The notes under the pieces: model-generated
The model's input: the letters and a program-made list of their open reading frames with translations, nothing else
What the model was told of the DNA's origin: nothing
Database searches by the model: none
Shown here: positions 13,001-22,395 of the stretch, in pieces
How positions within the stretch are numbered: position 1 is the stretch's first letter
Layout: each line of letters begins with the position of its first letter
Source: Limnoperna fortunei
Lineage: Eukaryota; Mollusca; Bivalvia; Mytilida; Modiolidae
Direction: 5' to 3'
Assembly: GCA_944474755.1 (NCBI GenBank)
Contig: OX104122.1
Coordinates: 23,585,714 to 23,649,713, forward strand
DNA length: 64,000 nucleotides
Position numbers and translations under genes: made by a program

Positions 13001-16000
13001 AGTAAAACAAATCCATGTTATATTTTACAACATGCCAGTTCAGTCAACACAAATGTGTTTTATTTTACAGCATGCCATTTCAGTAACACAAATCAATGTT
13101 ATATTGTACAGCATGCCATGTCAGTAACACAAATCAATGTTACATTGTACAGCATGCCATTTCAGTAACACTAATCAATGTTATATTTTACAGCATGCCA
13201 TTTCAGTAACACAAATCAATGTTACATTGTACAGCATGCCATTTCAGTAACACTAATCGATGTTATATTTTACAGCATGCCATTTCAGTAACACAAATGT
13301 GTTATATTTTACAGCATGCCAGTTCAGTAACAAATCCGTGTTATATTTTGCAGCATGCCAGTTCAGTAACACAAATCTGTTATATTTTACAGCATGCCAT
13401 TTCAGTAACACTAATCTATGTTATATTTTACAGCATGCTATTTCAGTAACACAAATCAATGTTATATTTTACAGCATGCCATTTCAAAAACACAAATCTA
13501 TGTTATATTTTACAGCATACCAGTTCAGTAAAACAAATCTGTGTTATATTTTACAGCATGCCATTTCAGTAACACAAATCAATGTTATATTGTACAGCAT
13601 GCCATTTCAGTAACACAAATCTGTTATATTTTACAGCAGGCCAGTTCAGTAAAACAAATCCATGTTATATTTTACAGCATGCCAGTTCAGAAACACAAAT
13701 CTGTTATATTTTACAGCATGCCATTTCAGTATCACAAATCCATGTTATATTTTACAGCATGCCAGTTCAGTAACACAAATGTGTTATATTTTACAGCATG
13801 CCATTTCAATAACACAAATCTATGTTTTCAGTAACACAAATCTATGTTATATTTTACAGCTTGCCAGTTCAGTAGCACAAATCTGTTATATTTTACAGCA
13901 TGCCATTTCAGTAACACAAATCGATGTTATATTGTATATCATGCAAATCCGTGTTATATTTTACAGCATGCCAGTTCAGTAAAACAAATCTATGTTATAT
14001 TTTACAGCATGCCAGTTCAGTAAAAACATATCTGTTAAATTTTACAGCATGCCACTCACAAATCCACGTTATATTTTACAGCATGCCAGTTCAGTAACAC
14101 AAATCCATGTTATATTTTACAGCGTGCCACTCACAAATCTATGTTATATTTTACAGCATGCCAGTTCAGTAAAACAAATCTATGTTATATTTTACTAACA
14201 CAAATCGGTGTTATATTTTACAGCATGCCATTTCAGTAACACAAATCCATGTTATATTTTACAGCATGCCAGTTCATTAACACAAATTCATGTTATATTT
14301 TACAGCATGCCAGTTCAGTAAAACAAATCCATGTTATATTTTACAGCATACCTGTTCAGTAACACAAATCCATGTTATATTTTACAGCATGCCAGTTCAG
14401 TAACACAAATCCATGTTATATTTTACAGCATGCCAGTTCAGTAACACAAATCCATGTTATATTTTACAGCATGCCATTTCAGTAAGACAGATCCATGTTA
14501 TATTTTACAGCATGCCAGTTCAGTAAAACAAATCCATGTTATATTTTACAGCGTGCCACTCACAAATCCACGTTATATTTTACAGCATGCCAGTTCAGTA
14601 ACACAAATCCATGTTATATTTTACAGCGTGCCACTCACAAATCTATGTTATATTTTACAGCATGCCAGTTCAGTAAAACAAATCTGTTATATTTTACTAA
14701 CACAAATCGGTGTTATATTTTACAGCATGCCATTTCAGTAACACAAATCCATGTTATATTTTACAGCATGCCAGTTCATTAACACAAATTCATGTTATAT
14801 TTTACAGCATGCCAGTTCAGTAAAACAAATCCATGTTATATTTTACAGCATACCTGTTCAGTAACACAAATCCATGTTATATTTTACAGCATGCCAGTTC
14901 AGTAACACAAATCCATGTTATATTTCACAGCATGCCAGTTCAGTAACACAAATCGGGGTTATATTTTACAGCATGCCATTTCAGTAAGACAGATCCATGT
15001 TATATTTTACAGCATGCCAGTTCAGTAACTAGTGAAGATGAAGTAGAGAAAGCCTACATTTCTATCATTAAAGATGTAACTGGTCTTGATGTCAATCATA
15101 CCTATGGTGGACTTAAAAAGTAAGTAAAAACTAAATTCTGCATCAACCATGGTTGTTGCAATCGGATCACCTAGGTTATTTCCGCCCATTTTCGGAGAGT
15201 AATTTTTTAGCAGTATGGATATTTACCAAAAATCTTTCCAAATGTGATACGGTTTAGCCTGTTTACATAGCAAGAGAATTTTATTGCAATATGGATTACA
15301 CTTTATTTATTTAACTAAGGTATGATGTTATCACAGCAAAACTAAAATTTATATGGATTGTTGTAGTTTTATTTAAACTTATAAATTTGCTAACTGCAAA
15401 AAATTCCTTCTGAGACAACTTTTCGATGGAGAAAATTTTATTTGCCAAAAGGGGACTTAGCAATACTATCCACACGTGTTCCCTTGGTGACCTTGATTTA
15501 AATTGGATTGTTAGTGACTAATTCCCTATTTTCGGAATACAAGAGTTACTTCCCATTTGCAAGAGTTGTCTTTCATAACAGCAGGTATCTAGTATTGAAC
15601 AGATAGGGAAAAATCACGTTTTTATTTTTTTTAATAATGTCTGTGGACTGACTCTTCCAGTACAACTAAAAAACTGCAGAATTAGTTTGCATATCATAGT
15701 AAATTTTACCTGATGCTTTGCTATATGTGAATAAAAAAATATTGAAGAAAAACTTCTTTTTACCCACAGTAGGTACTATAAAGTAACTGCTCTAAAGAAC
15801 AGATAACTCTGCAAATGGGAGATAAATCTTGTTTACCGCAAGTATGGAATGGTAGACAAACAAATCCTCCTTTGTTAAATGACTGTAATGACATGTAGTT
15901 CTCTGGTGACTGTCCCGATGTGGGCAATTCCTTATGCATACTTATATTCGTATCGTTTCAAAGCACATAATGTATTAGTACACATATTGTATCAACTTAA

Positions 16001-18273
16001 AAGGGATAATCTTTTCTCTGAAAAAAGTATTCTACCATCTGTTCTTTACAATGTGTATCTTTTCTTGATGATTAGATGTTGAAAGGCGAAAATACATGAC
16101 TTGCCATTCATTTATGATTTAAATTTCAAGCATTCTTATGTGGTCAAGAGGACTTAATCAAAGTGTAGTTTATCAAACTCGGTCAAAATACACACATAAA
16201 GTTATTATGTTATACAGGACCAGCTTGTTGAATGGTAAAACATTGTGGCTGTGTGATACACATAGAGAGAAAGTAGGTAGTATAACAGAACAGAGATATA
16301 GAACACAGCTTAAACCTACCCAGCTAGAGGAAGAAAAACCTCAAATACAAAGGGAGAAAACTCAGGTTGAAGGTAATAATCTTTATTTTGGTGGGGAGAA
16401 ATATTGTTTTTCTCCTGTCCGTCCGTCTGTCGCGCCATCGGTCTCTCCGTCACAAAGTTATTTCGCTCAACTCCTCTGAAACTACTCAACCAAATTTTAC
16501 GAAACTTGGTATGTAACAAGTACACCATATGTAGTTGTGCATATTACCAGGAAATTCTGATCCTCAAAATTTGTGTGGGTGTTATGGGACTACTATGATA
16601 TAAAACTTTAGATTCCCTACAACTTAAGTAAAATTTCTTCAGGTATAGAATGGTGTTTATATATATATAGCAGTCCAACATCTTTGAAAATAATCTAAGA
16701 AATGTCACGAAACTCTATACATTTGCAAATGCTGTGCAATTTATTAAAAGGAAATTTCATCTTTTAACTACTACAACTTGTTATAAATTTCCAAAGTACC
16801 ACAGTAATAACTTAGTCAATCACATGACCTCTTGTTACTAACAGATTTTTTTCTAATAACCTTTTAAGTTCGCCTAAAAAATAACAACATGCCAAAATCA
16901 GGAGAACGAGGAGACATTGTTTTTGAATGCAAAAACAAACTTTAATTTGTTTGTGGTTTAACAACACTTTATCAGATATATTATGGCATCCAGTTTTTTG
17001 GGGGCAAGGAAGCCAGAGAAAATCCCAGACCTGCGGTCAGAAAACTAGCAATCCTTATAAATTTAGATTGGATTTGAGCACACCCGCAGTGAGACTCTAA
17101 CCCACATACTTAATGTTGACATGCACATGTAGATGACTAATTACCTTAACTCTAAACCCTGAGGCCCCTGTTTGAATTTGGTTTGATTCCACTTTTAGCT
17201 ATTTTTCAGTCAGCTGAAATCCGCTATCGTGTAATATTTGGAGTAGCGAGAAATATCTACTAAAGTCATGATAATCTCTAAGGCAGACACATTTTTTTCT
17301 CTTATGGTTTGGATTATGGGTTGCTGCGTTCTACATTAGGTCAGAAATTCTCCTGAAGTGTCCGTCTAATGATGGTTCTGAAATATAAAGAATACCAAAC
17401 CTACAGACCCATCATAGAGATGGGTCTGTAGGTTTGGTCTATTTTTATCCTTTCCTGTATATCTTCCTTTCTTCTTGTGCCAGTCAAATTTAACCTCCGA
17501 GTTGTGCATCCCCTTATGATAACATGCAATTGCTTCTGGTTTGACTACTTCGGTATATTTAAATTCATCAGTTTTGAAAAAATGTGTGATTTTTGACAGT
17601 TTTATGTTTAAAATATAATTAGGAGATAACTGTATTGTATTTGAAGATTTGTCGGCATCAATTGGTGATTTTATGGCCGGAAATTTAGTTTACTGGCGAC
17701 ATGTAAGTGGAGCCAGTAAACGGATATTTCCGACCATCAAATCACCAATTGATGCCTGCAAATTTTCAAATACGTACATTACGGTTATCTCCATTTTAAT
17801 GATAAGGCAATAAACAACTAAATTAACTGATTAAATGGGAATTTTTATTTACCTGAAATAACGTCTGCACGCGTTAACATCTCACGGCATCAATCGTGGA
17901 ATTGATGCCATGAAATTATTGACGTTATCCAATCAGAATCGACGTTATATCAAGAACTACATTAGAATGACAAATATATATAACAAAAGTAACCAGTTGC
18001 AAAAAGTCAAAACATGAAAACTAAACAAGATGTGTACATCACTTAAATCTACAGAAAAGCCAGGAAAGGTATAATCATGTACTTTGTTAATTGACAAACT
18101 CTTATTTTTCGTACTTTGTTTTCTTAGTGATTGAAACACCAATTGCTTCATCAGCAGTACCACCTCCGATGGCACAGAAAGTACCAGAACAGCCAAAGTC
18201 TCAAGTGTTTACATCAAGAAACTCAAAAACAAAAATGAAGCGAGAGACAAGTCAGGCCTGTAGCGTTATGTAG
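897..18273 (+). CDS. TIR-domain protein, 3' part of gene (nine exons, 5' end outside window)
   Basis: Nine GT-AG exons at 897-968, 2665-2775, 4395-4559, 5361-5528, 5858-5941, 7171-7356, 15013-15119, 16218-16372 and 18128-18273 sum to 1194 nt and read without a stop for 397 residues. Residues 1-75 match the second half of a TIR domain: LFDDIADGLRKAKVMVACVS is the helix-strand before the SxxC..E segment, and YSASKNCKMEF carries the Glu that aligns with the usual TIR NADase position. Residues 140-172 are a Lys/Glu-rich linker. Residues 190-330 (CESEEGWHDVP, then LWLCDTHRE) form a C-terminal module I recognise only loosely from invertebrate TIR or Roc/COR-like proteins. The tail is basic and ends CSVM, a CaaX-type motif suggesting prenylation and membrane attachment. 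TIR proteins act in innate signalling or NAD cleavage; which applies here is inference. The first half of the TIR domain must lie upstream of position 1. Confidence 0.8.
969..2081. other. Intron A-B, AT-rich, no recognisable element
   Basis: Intron sequence of about 1.1 kb with long A/T runs. I see no coding or repeat structure of note before the foldback element at 2082. Confidence 0.5.
2082..2253. mobile_element. MITE/foldback element
   Basis: Long imperfect inverted repeats of about 55 bases: TAGGATAATCAATTGGGC at the left and its complement at the right, with CGTGAATATCCAAAATATGATCAC mirrored inside as two shorter blocks. A central piece of about 60 bases separates the arms. No ORF, so it is read as a non-autonomous DNA element. 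Confidence 0.65.
2665..2775 (+). CDS. TIR gene exon B
   Basis: A 111-bp exon after CTACAG, ending at donor GAG|GTAAGA. Phase 0, 37 residues beginning YSASKNCKMEF. It holds the Ser-x-x-Cys-x-x-Glu segment typical of TIR domains and the strand PTILAVVGTG. The last ~40 bases of this exon, together with its donor site, are the seed of the tandem repeat that follows in the intron. Confidence 0.8.
2735..3660 (+). repeat. Tandem repeat derived from the exon B end and its 5' splice site
   Basis: Units of about 62 bases begin inside exon B. Each holds the exon end (GGTTATGAATGGGAGAGG), the donor context CAGAG|GTAAGATG and ATACCATCTTTAAT of the intron. The first four or five copies are near-perfect; later ones (3180-3480) are diverged. 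The last three (3460-3660) form a homogenised 64-base sub-array with GGAGAAAATACAATCTATC. Only the first copy is in the inferred coding frame. Confidence 0.75.
3945..4004. repeat. (ATTG)n microsatellite
   Basis: Fifteen uninterrupted tetranucleotide units in the intron between exons B and C. Confidence 0.95.
4395..4559 (+). CDS. TIR gene exon C
   Basis: A 165-bp exon after TTTACAG, ending before GTAAAA. Phase 0, 55 residues. IGMLAVGAKCSKINFQ closes the TIR fold (the last strand, often reading lyidF). It is followed by an amphipathic helix (LFQEIQKYIKS) and the start of a charged linker. Confidence 0.75.
5058..5232 (+). mobile_element. Meta-type SINE, 5'-truncated
   Basis: Core (CTTAATTGACAAGGATTGCC) and 3' part (AACTGGATGCCATGATATAG) with an A/C-rich tail. 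The tRNA head is missing apart from a trace. Lies in intron C-D of the TIR gene. Confidence 0.7.
5361..5528 (+). CDS. TIR gene exon D (charged linker)
   Basis: A 168-bp exon after TTACAG, ending GAG|GTATTT. Phase 0, 56 residues. ESAERQFLRNLIKF is helical. A Lys/Glu-rich stretch (KQKKEKEEKKAEEENRNE) ends the exon and could form a single alpha-helix or short coiled coil. Confidence 0.75.
5858..5941 (+). CDS. TIR gene exon E
   Basis: An 84-bp exon after TTTGTAG, ending GAG|GTAATT. Phase 0, 28 residues ending YCFTHLCESEE. The reading joins smoothly to GWHDVP in exon F, which supports the splice. Confidence 0.7.
6134..6515 (+). repeat. Three-copy 127-bp tandem repeat
   Basis: Three copies starting AAACTGAGTTTACCTGTTC at about 6134, 6261 and 6388, nearly identical. 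Each includes ACTAGGTGTTGCAGAATGTG, which resembles an acceptor followed by a short open frame, but that frame stops after 17 codons. Exons E and F join well without it, so I treat it as intronic. Confidence 0.85.
6677..6772 (+). mobile_element. Meta-type SINE remnant
   Basis: Short remnant with GTGTGCTTGACTGCAGCC, TTAATTGACAATGATTGCC and the TATAGCTGAAAATG tail. The central Meta domain is deleted. Confidence 0.5.
6790..7168 (+). repeat. ~40-bp minisatellite abutting the exon F acceptor
   Basis: About nine units of TGAAATATTGCATTCTGGGA plus ATTACACATTAACCAATCTAC, ending directly in the acceptor CTATGTAG of exon F. Units alternate between slightly different spellings (ACACATTAACC, ACCTATTAACC), suggesting a two-unit higher-order period. 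Confidence 0.85.
7171..7356 (+). CDS. TIR gene exon F
   Basis: A 186-bp exon after CTATGTAG, ending TTG|GTAAAT. Phase 0, 62 residues from GWHDVPQSIPLP to KQLQDKLEL. It contains a helical stretch (YAARINSILKYSGLQMAVL). Its acceptor is weak in pyrimidines and is built from the last unit of the ~40-bp tandem repeat just upstream. Confidence 0.75.
8205..8798. mobile_element. Spacer with foldback element, copy 1
   Basis: About 590 bases of non-minisatellite DNA inside the 41-bp array. It has a block of GGCTGTATC/GATACAGCC inverted motifs (8299-8400) and a 150-base near-perfect hairpin at 8621-8770, with arms of about 65 bases (GTGTATGGCCGTATC at the left) and a loop of about 13 bases. Probably a foldback/MITE insertion later amplified together with the array. 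Confidence 0.7.
10292..10885. mobile_element. Spacer with foldback element, copy 2
   Basis: Virtually identical to copy 1, displaced by 2087 bases. The hairpin lies at 10708-10857. Confidence 0.7.
11731..12324. mobile_element. Spacer with foldback element, copy 3
   Basis: Virtually identical to copies 1 and 2, displaced by 1439 bases from copy 2. The hairpin lies at 12147-12296. The differing spacing shows that the second block lost about 650 bases of minisatellite. Confidence 0.7.
15013..15119 (+). CDS. TIR gene exon G, acceptor copied in the 41-bp minisatellite
   Basis: A 107-bp exon after ATTTTACAG, with donor AA|GTAAGT. It starts in phase 0 and ends with two bases of a Lys codon; HASSVTSEDEVEKAYISIIK is the beginning. 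The first 17 bases and the acceptor are the same as the unit of the 7.4-kb tandem array directly upstream. The true acceptor is therefore the last of roughly 180 near-identical acceptor-like sites. Confidence 0.75.
15545..15836. mobile_element. MITE-like repeat, copy 1
   Basis: About 290 bases in intron G-H with imperfect terminal inverted repeats: ACTTCCCATTTGCAAGAG at the left and GCAAATGGGAGATAAATC at the right. A second diverged copy is at 25790-26057. No ORF. Confidence 0.6.
15837..16217. other. Intron G-H remainder
   Basis: AT-rich intron. A 67-codon open frame here has no splice support or recognisable motif. Confidence 0.4.
16218..16372 (+). CDS. TIR gene exon H
   Basis: A 155-bp exon after TATACAG, ending GAAG|GTAATA. 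It completes the Lys codon of exon G and ends one base into the next codon. Reads TSLLNGKTLWLCDTHREKVG and then a Gln/Glu/Lys-rich tail. The L-W-L-C-x-x-H signature looks like the end of a folded module, and what follows is low complexity. Confidence 0.75.
16938..17170 (-). mobile_element. Meta-type SINE, diverged
   Basis: Reverse-oriented copy in intron H-I. GGCATCCAGTTTTTTGGGGG, CAATCCTTATAAATTTAG and the tRNA-head remnant CCCTGAGGCCCC are recognisable, with many substitutions. Confidence 0.65.
17394..17438. repeat. Perfect 18-bp hairpin
   Basis: ACCAAACCTACAGACCCA (17394-17411) is followed after a 9-base loop by its exact reverse complement (17421-17438). Lies in intron H-I. May be the core of a small MITE or simply an inverted repeat. 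Confidence 0.85.
17622..17792. mobile_element. Foldback element
   Basis: GGAGATAACTGTATTGTATT at the left is mirrored by GGTTATCTCC at the right. Arms of about 65 bases include GCATCAATTGGTGATTT and its complement. A further smaller inverted motif (GGCATCAATCGTGGAATTGATGCC) follows near 17.9 kb. Confidence 0.65.
18128..18273 (+). CDS. TIR gene terminal exon I, with CaaX-type C terminus
   Basis: A 146-bp terminal exon after TTCTTAG; the first two bases complete a Val codon. The 48 residues are Pro/Ser-rich and then basic (SRNSKTKMKRETSQA), ending CSVM and TAG at 18271-18273. Cys-Ser-Val-Met fits the CaaX box of farnesyltransferase substrates (Met in the last position), and the basic stretch before it is typical of lipid-anchored tails. 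Prenylation is an inference from the motif. Confidence 0.75.
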
Positions 18274-18639
18274 TCATTATTACTACATTCAAGACATCTA
18301 ATTTACATATTCTTATTACTTGAACACGTGTGTCACCCTTTCAGCAAAGTCTCCAAAACTTCTATCTTCTCTTTGTTATGCTATTTGGCATGTATTTAGA
18401 CTATTATAAGACAATGTGTTATGGACCATAATGACTCATATATGACTCTGAACTTGGTCTTAAAGGTCAAATTATGAGTTTGTTTCTCAAGTAAACCATT
18501 TTAGTTTCTCTGTTGTTTTTGGTCAGTTACCTTTTAATATTTTTTACAGTATTTGCTGAATTCTTACTTTACAACACAGTTAACCCCACCAATCAAAAAT
18601 CTTATTTTGTTCGTAATAATCAGGTTTATGTGACAATCA

Positions 18640-18645
18640 AATAAA
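18640..18645 (+). terminator. Polyadenylation signal of the TIR gene
   Basis: AATAAA about 370 bases after the TAG, followed by a T/G-rich stretch. It is the first strong signal after the stop, so the 3' UTR is inferred to end near 18.66 kb. Confidence 0.5.
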
Positions 18646-19366
18646 GGCTCATAGTGATTTATCTTTGTATTGATGAGGCTTTTCATTTTTGATTTTTGTC
18701 TGGTACCTCTTTCTCTAGGGTATAAATATTTTGAAATTTCTCAGGATATCCAAACCATTAACTTGAAACTGATCAGAAAAAATATGTTTGCTGTAAAATT
18801 AACCCATTTATACTACAAGTACTTACCTCGTATGGTCGAGCTTATTCACCTTTTGTAAATGACAAAAATTATAGTTTGAAATTTTGAATGTTTTTTTTAT
18901 ATTCCCTTATGTAATATGAGAAACATGTATATGTAATATTGTTTGATGATGCCATGTGAAAATAATTATGATTGGCCAATTACATTTTTGTACCAATTTA
19001 ACAAGAGTTATTTCCCTTACTTGGGACATGCTGCTTCCTTGCCTTCACAAGAGCAAGCTTAAGGGATAAAGTATTTCATTGTGTTTATTTTACATTTTTT
19101 CTTTGTTAAAATATTTTGCAAGCTCGATCATGAATAATATACATTCAAGAAATCATGACCATTTACATTATGGATATTCTGGGAGTTCTTTCTGTAAGTT
19201 TTAAGTTTTTTACATCTTTCGAACGCTCTTGGACAAGTGAAACATTGTGTGCCATCCAAAGAGAAAAAACTCTATATAATTATAAAGTAAAATATGTGTA
19301 TACATGAGAAATGCACCATTATTTGTCAAACGTCCAGTGTAGGCTGTATAGCTTCTACACAAAACA
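18646..19366. other. Intergenic, no gene seen
   Basis: AT-rich DNA after the TIR gene. I see no exon with splice sites and no repeat beyond short A/T runs. Confidence 0.5.
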
Positions 19367-19630
19367 GGGGCCTCTGTGGCCGAGTGGTTAAGGTAGTTCG
19401 TCTACTATTGATCACGTGGTCTGTCAACACTGAGATTGCGGGTTCGATTCTCACTGCAGGCAGGGTTTACTCGACTCCAATCTTAATTGACAAGGATTGC
19501 CAGTTTTCCTACCGCAGGTCGGGGGTTTTCTCCGGGTACTCCGGCTTCCTCCCCCAATAAAAACTGGACGCCATGATATAGCTGAAAAATTGCTGAAAGT
19601 GGCATTAAACACCATTCAAACAAACAAAAA
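19367..19630 (+). mobile_element. Meta-type tRNA-derived SINE, full length
   Basis: Best-preserved copy. tRNA-like head with box A TGGCCGAGTGG near 19377 and box B GGTTCGATTC at 19441-19450. A spacer with TTAATTGACAAGGATTGCC follows, then a Meta-domain-like core (GGGTACTCCGGCTTCC) and the 3' end GGCATTAAACACCATTC with a CAAACAAAC tail. Pol III promoter boxes look intact. The tRNA-like head is not a functional tRNA. Confidence 0.85.
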
Positions 19631-20595
19631 CAATCTACACAAAACATGTATAATTAAGTTTACATATCATTTACTGTTTACATATTCATTATTAATATTA
19701 TGTTAATTTATTGTATTGGGTTTTTTTAATTGGCTGATACATGTATAATGTTGTGATTTTATACTAGTTTATACTTACCTAAAACTGGAATTTAATATGA
19801 AAGATTTTTCCCAAAAAATTAACATTTGTTTGTTATGGCAATAGCAATCAAGTAAATGAAGAAACAAAATTTGTGTATCTACCTTTTTTGGCTTGACAGG
19901 AAAATTATGTGGAAAGTACATGTAGTAAACAATTATGAAAACATGGATGTCTAAACTATGACATGATTGTGAGGAAAACCTGTACGTCAGTACATGTGTC
20001 ACGAATGCAGAAACGATTGATCATTATATGTCATTGAGGAAACTTGCATACAAAAAATTATATGTTTGTGATTATGTCTTTTAACAATTGTAAAATAACT
20101 GAAAACTACAATATTGCATGTTTAACAAAATTGTTGAGTGTGGAAGTGTGTTTCTTAAATTCTTTGCATTTAAACTAGATCTGACCAGTTTGAAACATTT
20201 TGATAAACCCATGTTGATTCTCACCAAATCCATGTCTTTAGATCATCAGAGGAACTGATTTGTTTATTGATTATATATCAACTCACTATAGTTAAATTTA
20301 ACAATTTTAATATGCTCGAAAATACTCTCATAAGAATCTGTATGCTATTGTCATCGTCAAAAGCTAACTGTTTATAGTAAACTCCCATTTTCAAAATTTC
20401 TATGGGAGATAAACCAGGCAAACTTTATTCTCTGGTTCTCTTTCCATTTTTGATGGATTCCAGTGTTTTATTTTGTAGGAAACATGATAAAATCAGTGTT
20501 GCTCATTAATCCTATAGATAAGTTTAATTTTAGATTAATATTTTTTAAATGTTTTTACACAAATGAAATGCTGTAGTTTATACCGTTTATTAAAA
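19631..20595. other. Intergenic, no gene seen
   Basis: AT-rich sequence without recognisable coding or repeat content. Confidence 0.5.
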
Positions 20596-20956
20596 GTTAT
20601 AATGTAAGCGACCCGATCTGTCATATTATAGATGTAAAATTAAACGTACATTAGTTAGATTTATAAAATAATATGCATTTGACTATCATGATATAATACT
20701 CAGTGAAAATGAGATTTTTTAATTGGTTATTTCGTTGTTATTTTCCAGACAATTTCAGCATATGTTCAAGTATATTCTGTAACAGTTGTAATATAAGCAA
20801 CCCTAGTTGTCATATTATAGATCTTTGTCATATTATAAAATCAAACAGTACTTTAGTTTTATTAATAAAATAATATGCATTTGACTATCGTGATATAACT
20901 CAGTGAACATGAGATTTTTAAATGGTTATTTCGTTGTTGTTTTTCAGACAATTTTT
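20596..20956. repeat. Two-copy direct repeat of ~175 bp
   Basis: The stretch from 20596 is repeated from 20785 with about 85 percent identity by eye. Both include ATAATATGCATTTGACTATC and GTTATTTCGTTGTT. It borders the satellite that follows. Confidence 0.7.
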
Positions 20957-20959
20957 TAC

Positions 20960-22350
20960 ATTTTAATCTTCTTCTCTGAAACCACTTAGCCAATTGAAAC
21001 CAAACTTGGCCATAATGTTCATTGGATGGACCTTTACAAAGTTTGTGTTTTTTATTTGGATTTGAAAACCAATATGCCCACCACCGCAAGACTTAGTTTA
21101 ACATAGGACCCTATGGGAAAAAAGTTTAAAAGGGCTTCTTCTCTGAAACCATTTAACCAATCAAAACAAAACTTACTAGCAATATTGTTTGGATGGTCCT
21201 TTATAAAGTTTATGTTTTCTATGCAACTGGAAATTTAAAATGGCCGCCACCGCAGGACTTAGTTTGACATAGGACCCTATGGGAAAAAGTTTTAAAAGGC
21301 TTCTTCTCTGAAACCGGTTAACCAATGGAAACAAAAACTTACTAGCAATATTGTTTGGATGGTCCTCTATAAAGTTTGTGTTTTTTATGACAATTGGAAA
21401 TTCAAAATGGCCACCAACACAGGACTTAGTTTAACATTGGACCCTATGGGAAAAAAGTTAAAAATGGCTTCTTCTCTGAAACCTGTTAACCAATCGAATC
21501 AAAACTTACTACCAATTTTGTTTAGATGGTCCTTTATAAAGTTTATGTTTTTTATGCCAATTGGAAAATCAAAATGGATGCCACCACAGGACTTAGTTTA
21601 ACATAGGACCCTATGGGGAAAAGTTAAAAAAGGCGTCTTCTCTTTAACTAGTTAACCAATGTAAACAAAACTTACTAGCAATATTTTTTGGATGGTCCTC
21701 TATAAAGTTTATGTTTTTTATGACAATTGGAAATTCAAAATGGCCACCAACAAAGGACATATAGGATCCTATGGGAAAAAAGTTAAAAAGACTTCTTCTC
21801 TGAAACCGGTTAACCAATCGAAACAAAACTTAGAAGCAATATTGTTTGGATGTTCCTCTATAAAGTTCATGTTTTTTATCCCATTCGGAAATTCAAAATG
21901 GCCACCACCGCAGGACTTGTTTTAACATTGGACCCATTGGGAAAAAAGTTTAAAAAGGCTTCTTCTCTGAAACCGATTAACCAATGGAAACAAAACTTAC
22001 CACCAATATTATTTTGGATGGTCCTTTATAAAGTTTGTGTTTTTTATGCCAATTGGAAAATCAAAATGGCCACCACCGCAGGACTTAGTTTAACTTAGGA
22101 CCCTTTGGGAAAAATTTTTAAAAGGCTTCTTTAAAACCGGTTAATCAATGGAAACAAAACTTACTGACAATACTGTTTGGATGGTCTTCTTTAAAGTTTA
22201 TGTTTTTTATTGCCACTTGGAAATTCAAAATGGCCACCATTCAGGACCCTATGGGCAAATTAAAAAAAAAATTTTCTTCTCTATAAAACCGGTTAACCAA
22301 TGGAAACAAAACTTTCTAGCATTATTGTTTGGATTGTCCTCTTTAAAGTT
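20960..22350 (+). repeat. ~165-bp satellite, about nine copies
   Basis: CTTCTTCTCTGAAACC recurs at about 20969, 21136, 21300, 21467, 21627, 21792, 21959, 22125 and 22275. Each unit also has TTGTTTGGATGGTCC, TTTATAAAGTTT, AAATTCAAAATGGCC and AGGACCCTATGGG. Copies differ by 10 to 20 percent. Open frames inside are short and not conserved across units. Confidence 0.85.
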
Positions 22351-22395
22351 TATTGAAAATTACAGGACTTATTTTAACATCAGGGAAATGCCAAC

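Larger units (their letters stand above)
7645..15012 (+). repeat. 41-bp minisatellite array built from the exon G 3' splice site
   Basis: Roughly 140 to 180 units of about 41 bases, each with TGTTATATTTTACAGCATGC, CAGTTCAGTAAC and ACAAATCC. TTATATTTTACAG|CATGCCAG is the acceptor and start of exon G (15013), so every unit carries a 3' splice-site look-alike. Variants (CATTTCAGTAAC versus CAGTTCAGTAAC, TTGTACAG versus TTTTACAG) mark sub-families. The middle is organised in three large direct repeats separated by a ~590-base spacer. Short open frames here are by-products of the repeat. Confidence 0.9.

Noticed and set aside
7640..14800. Many overlapping + strand open frames spelling LYFTACHFS/CYILQHAISV
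   Set aside because: By-products of the 41-base minisatellite, whose period is not a multiple of three; the frames shift from unit to unit.
19367..19450. tRNA gene in the SINE heads
   Set aside because: Box A and box B are present, but acceptor stem and anticodon arm do not fold and the sequence continues into a SINE body.
21359..22098. Open frames across the ~165-base satellite
   Set aside because: Frames are not conserved between units and carry no motif.
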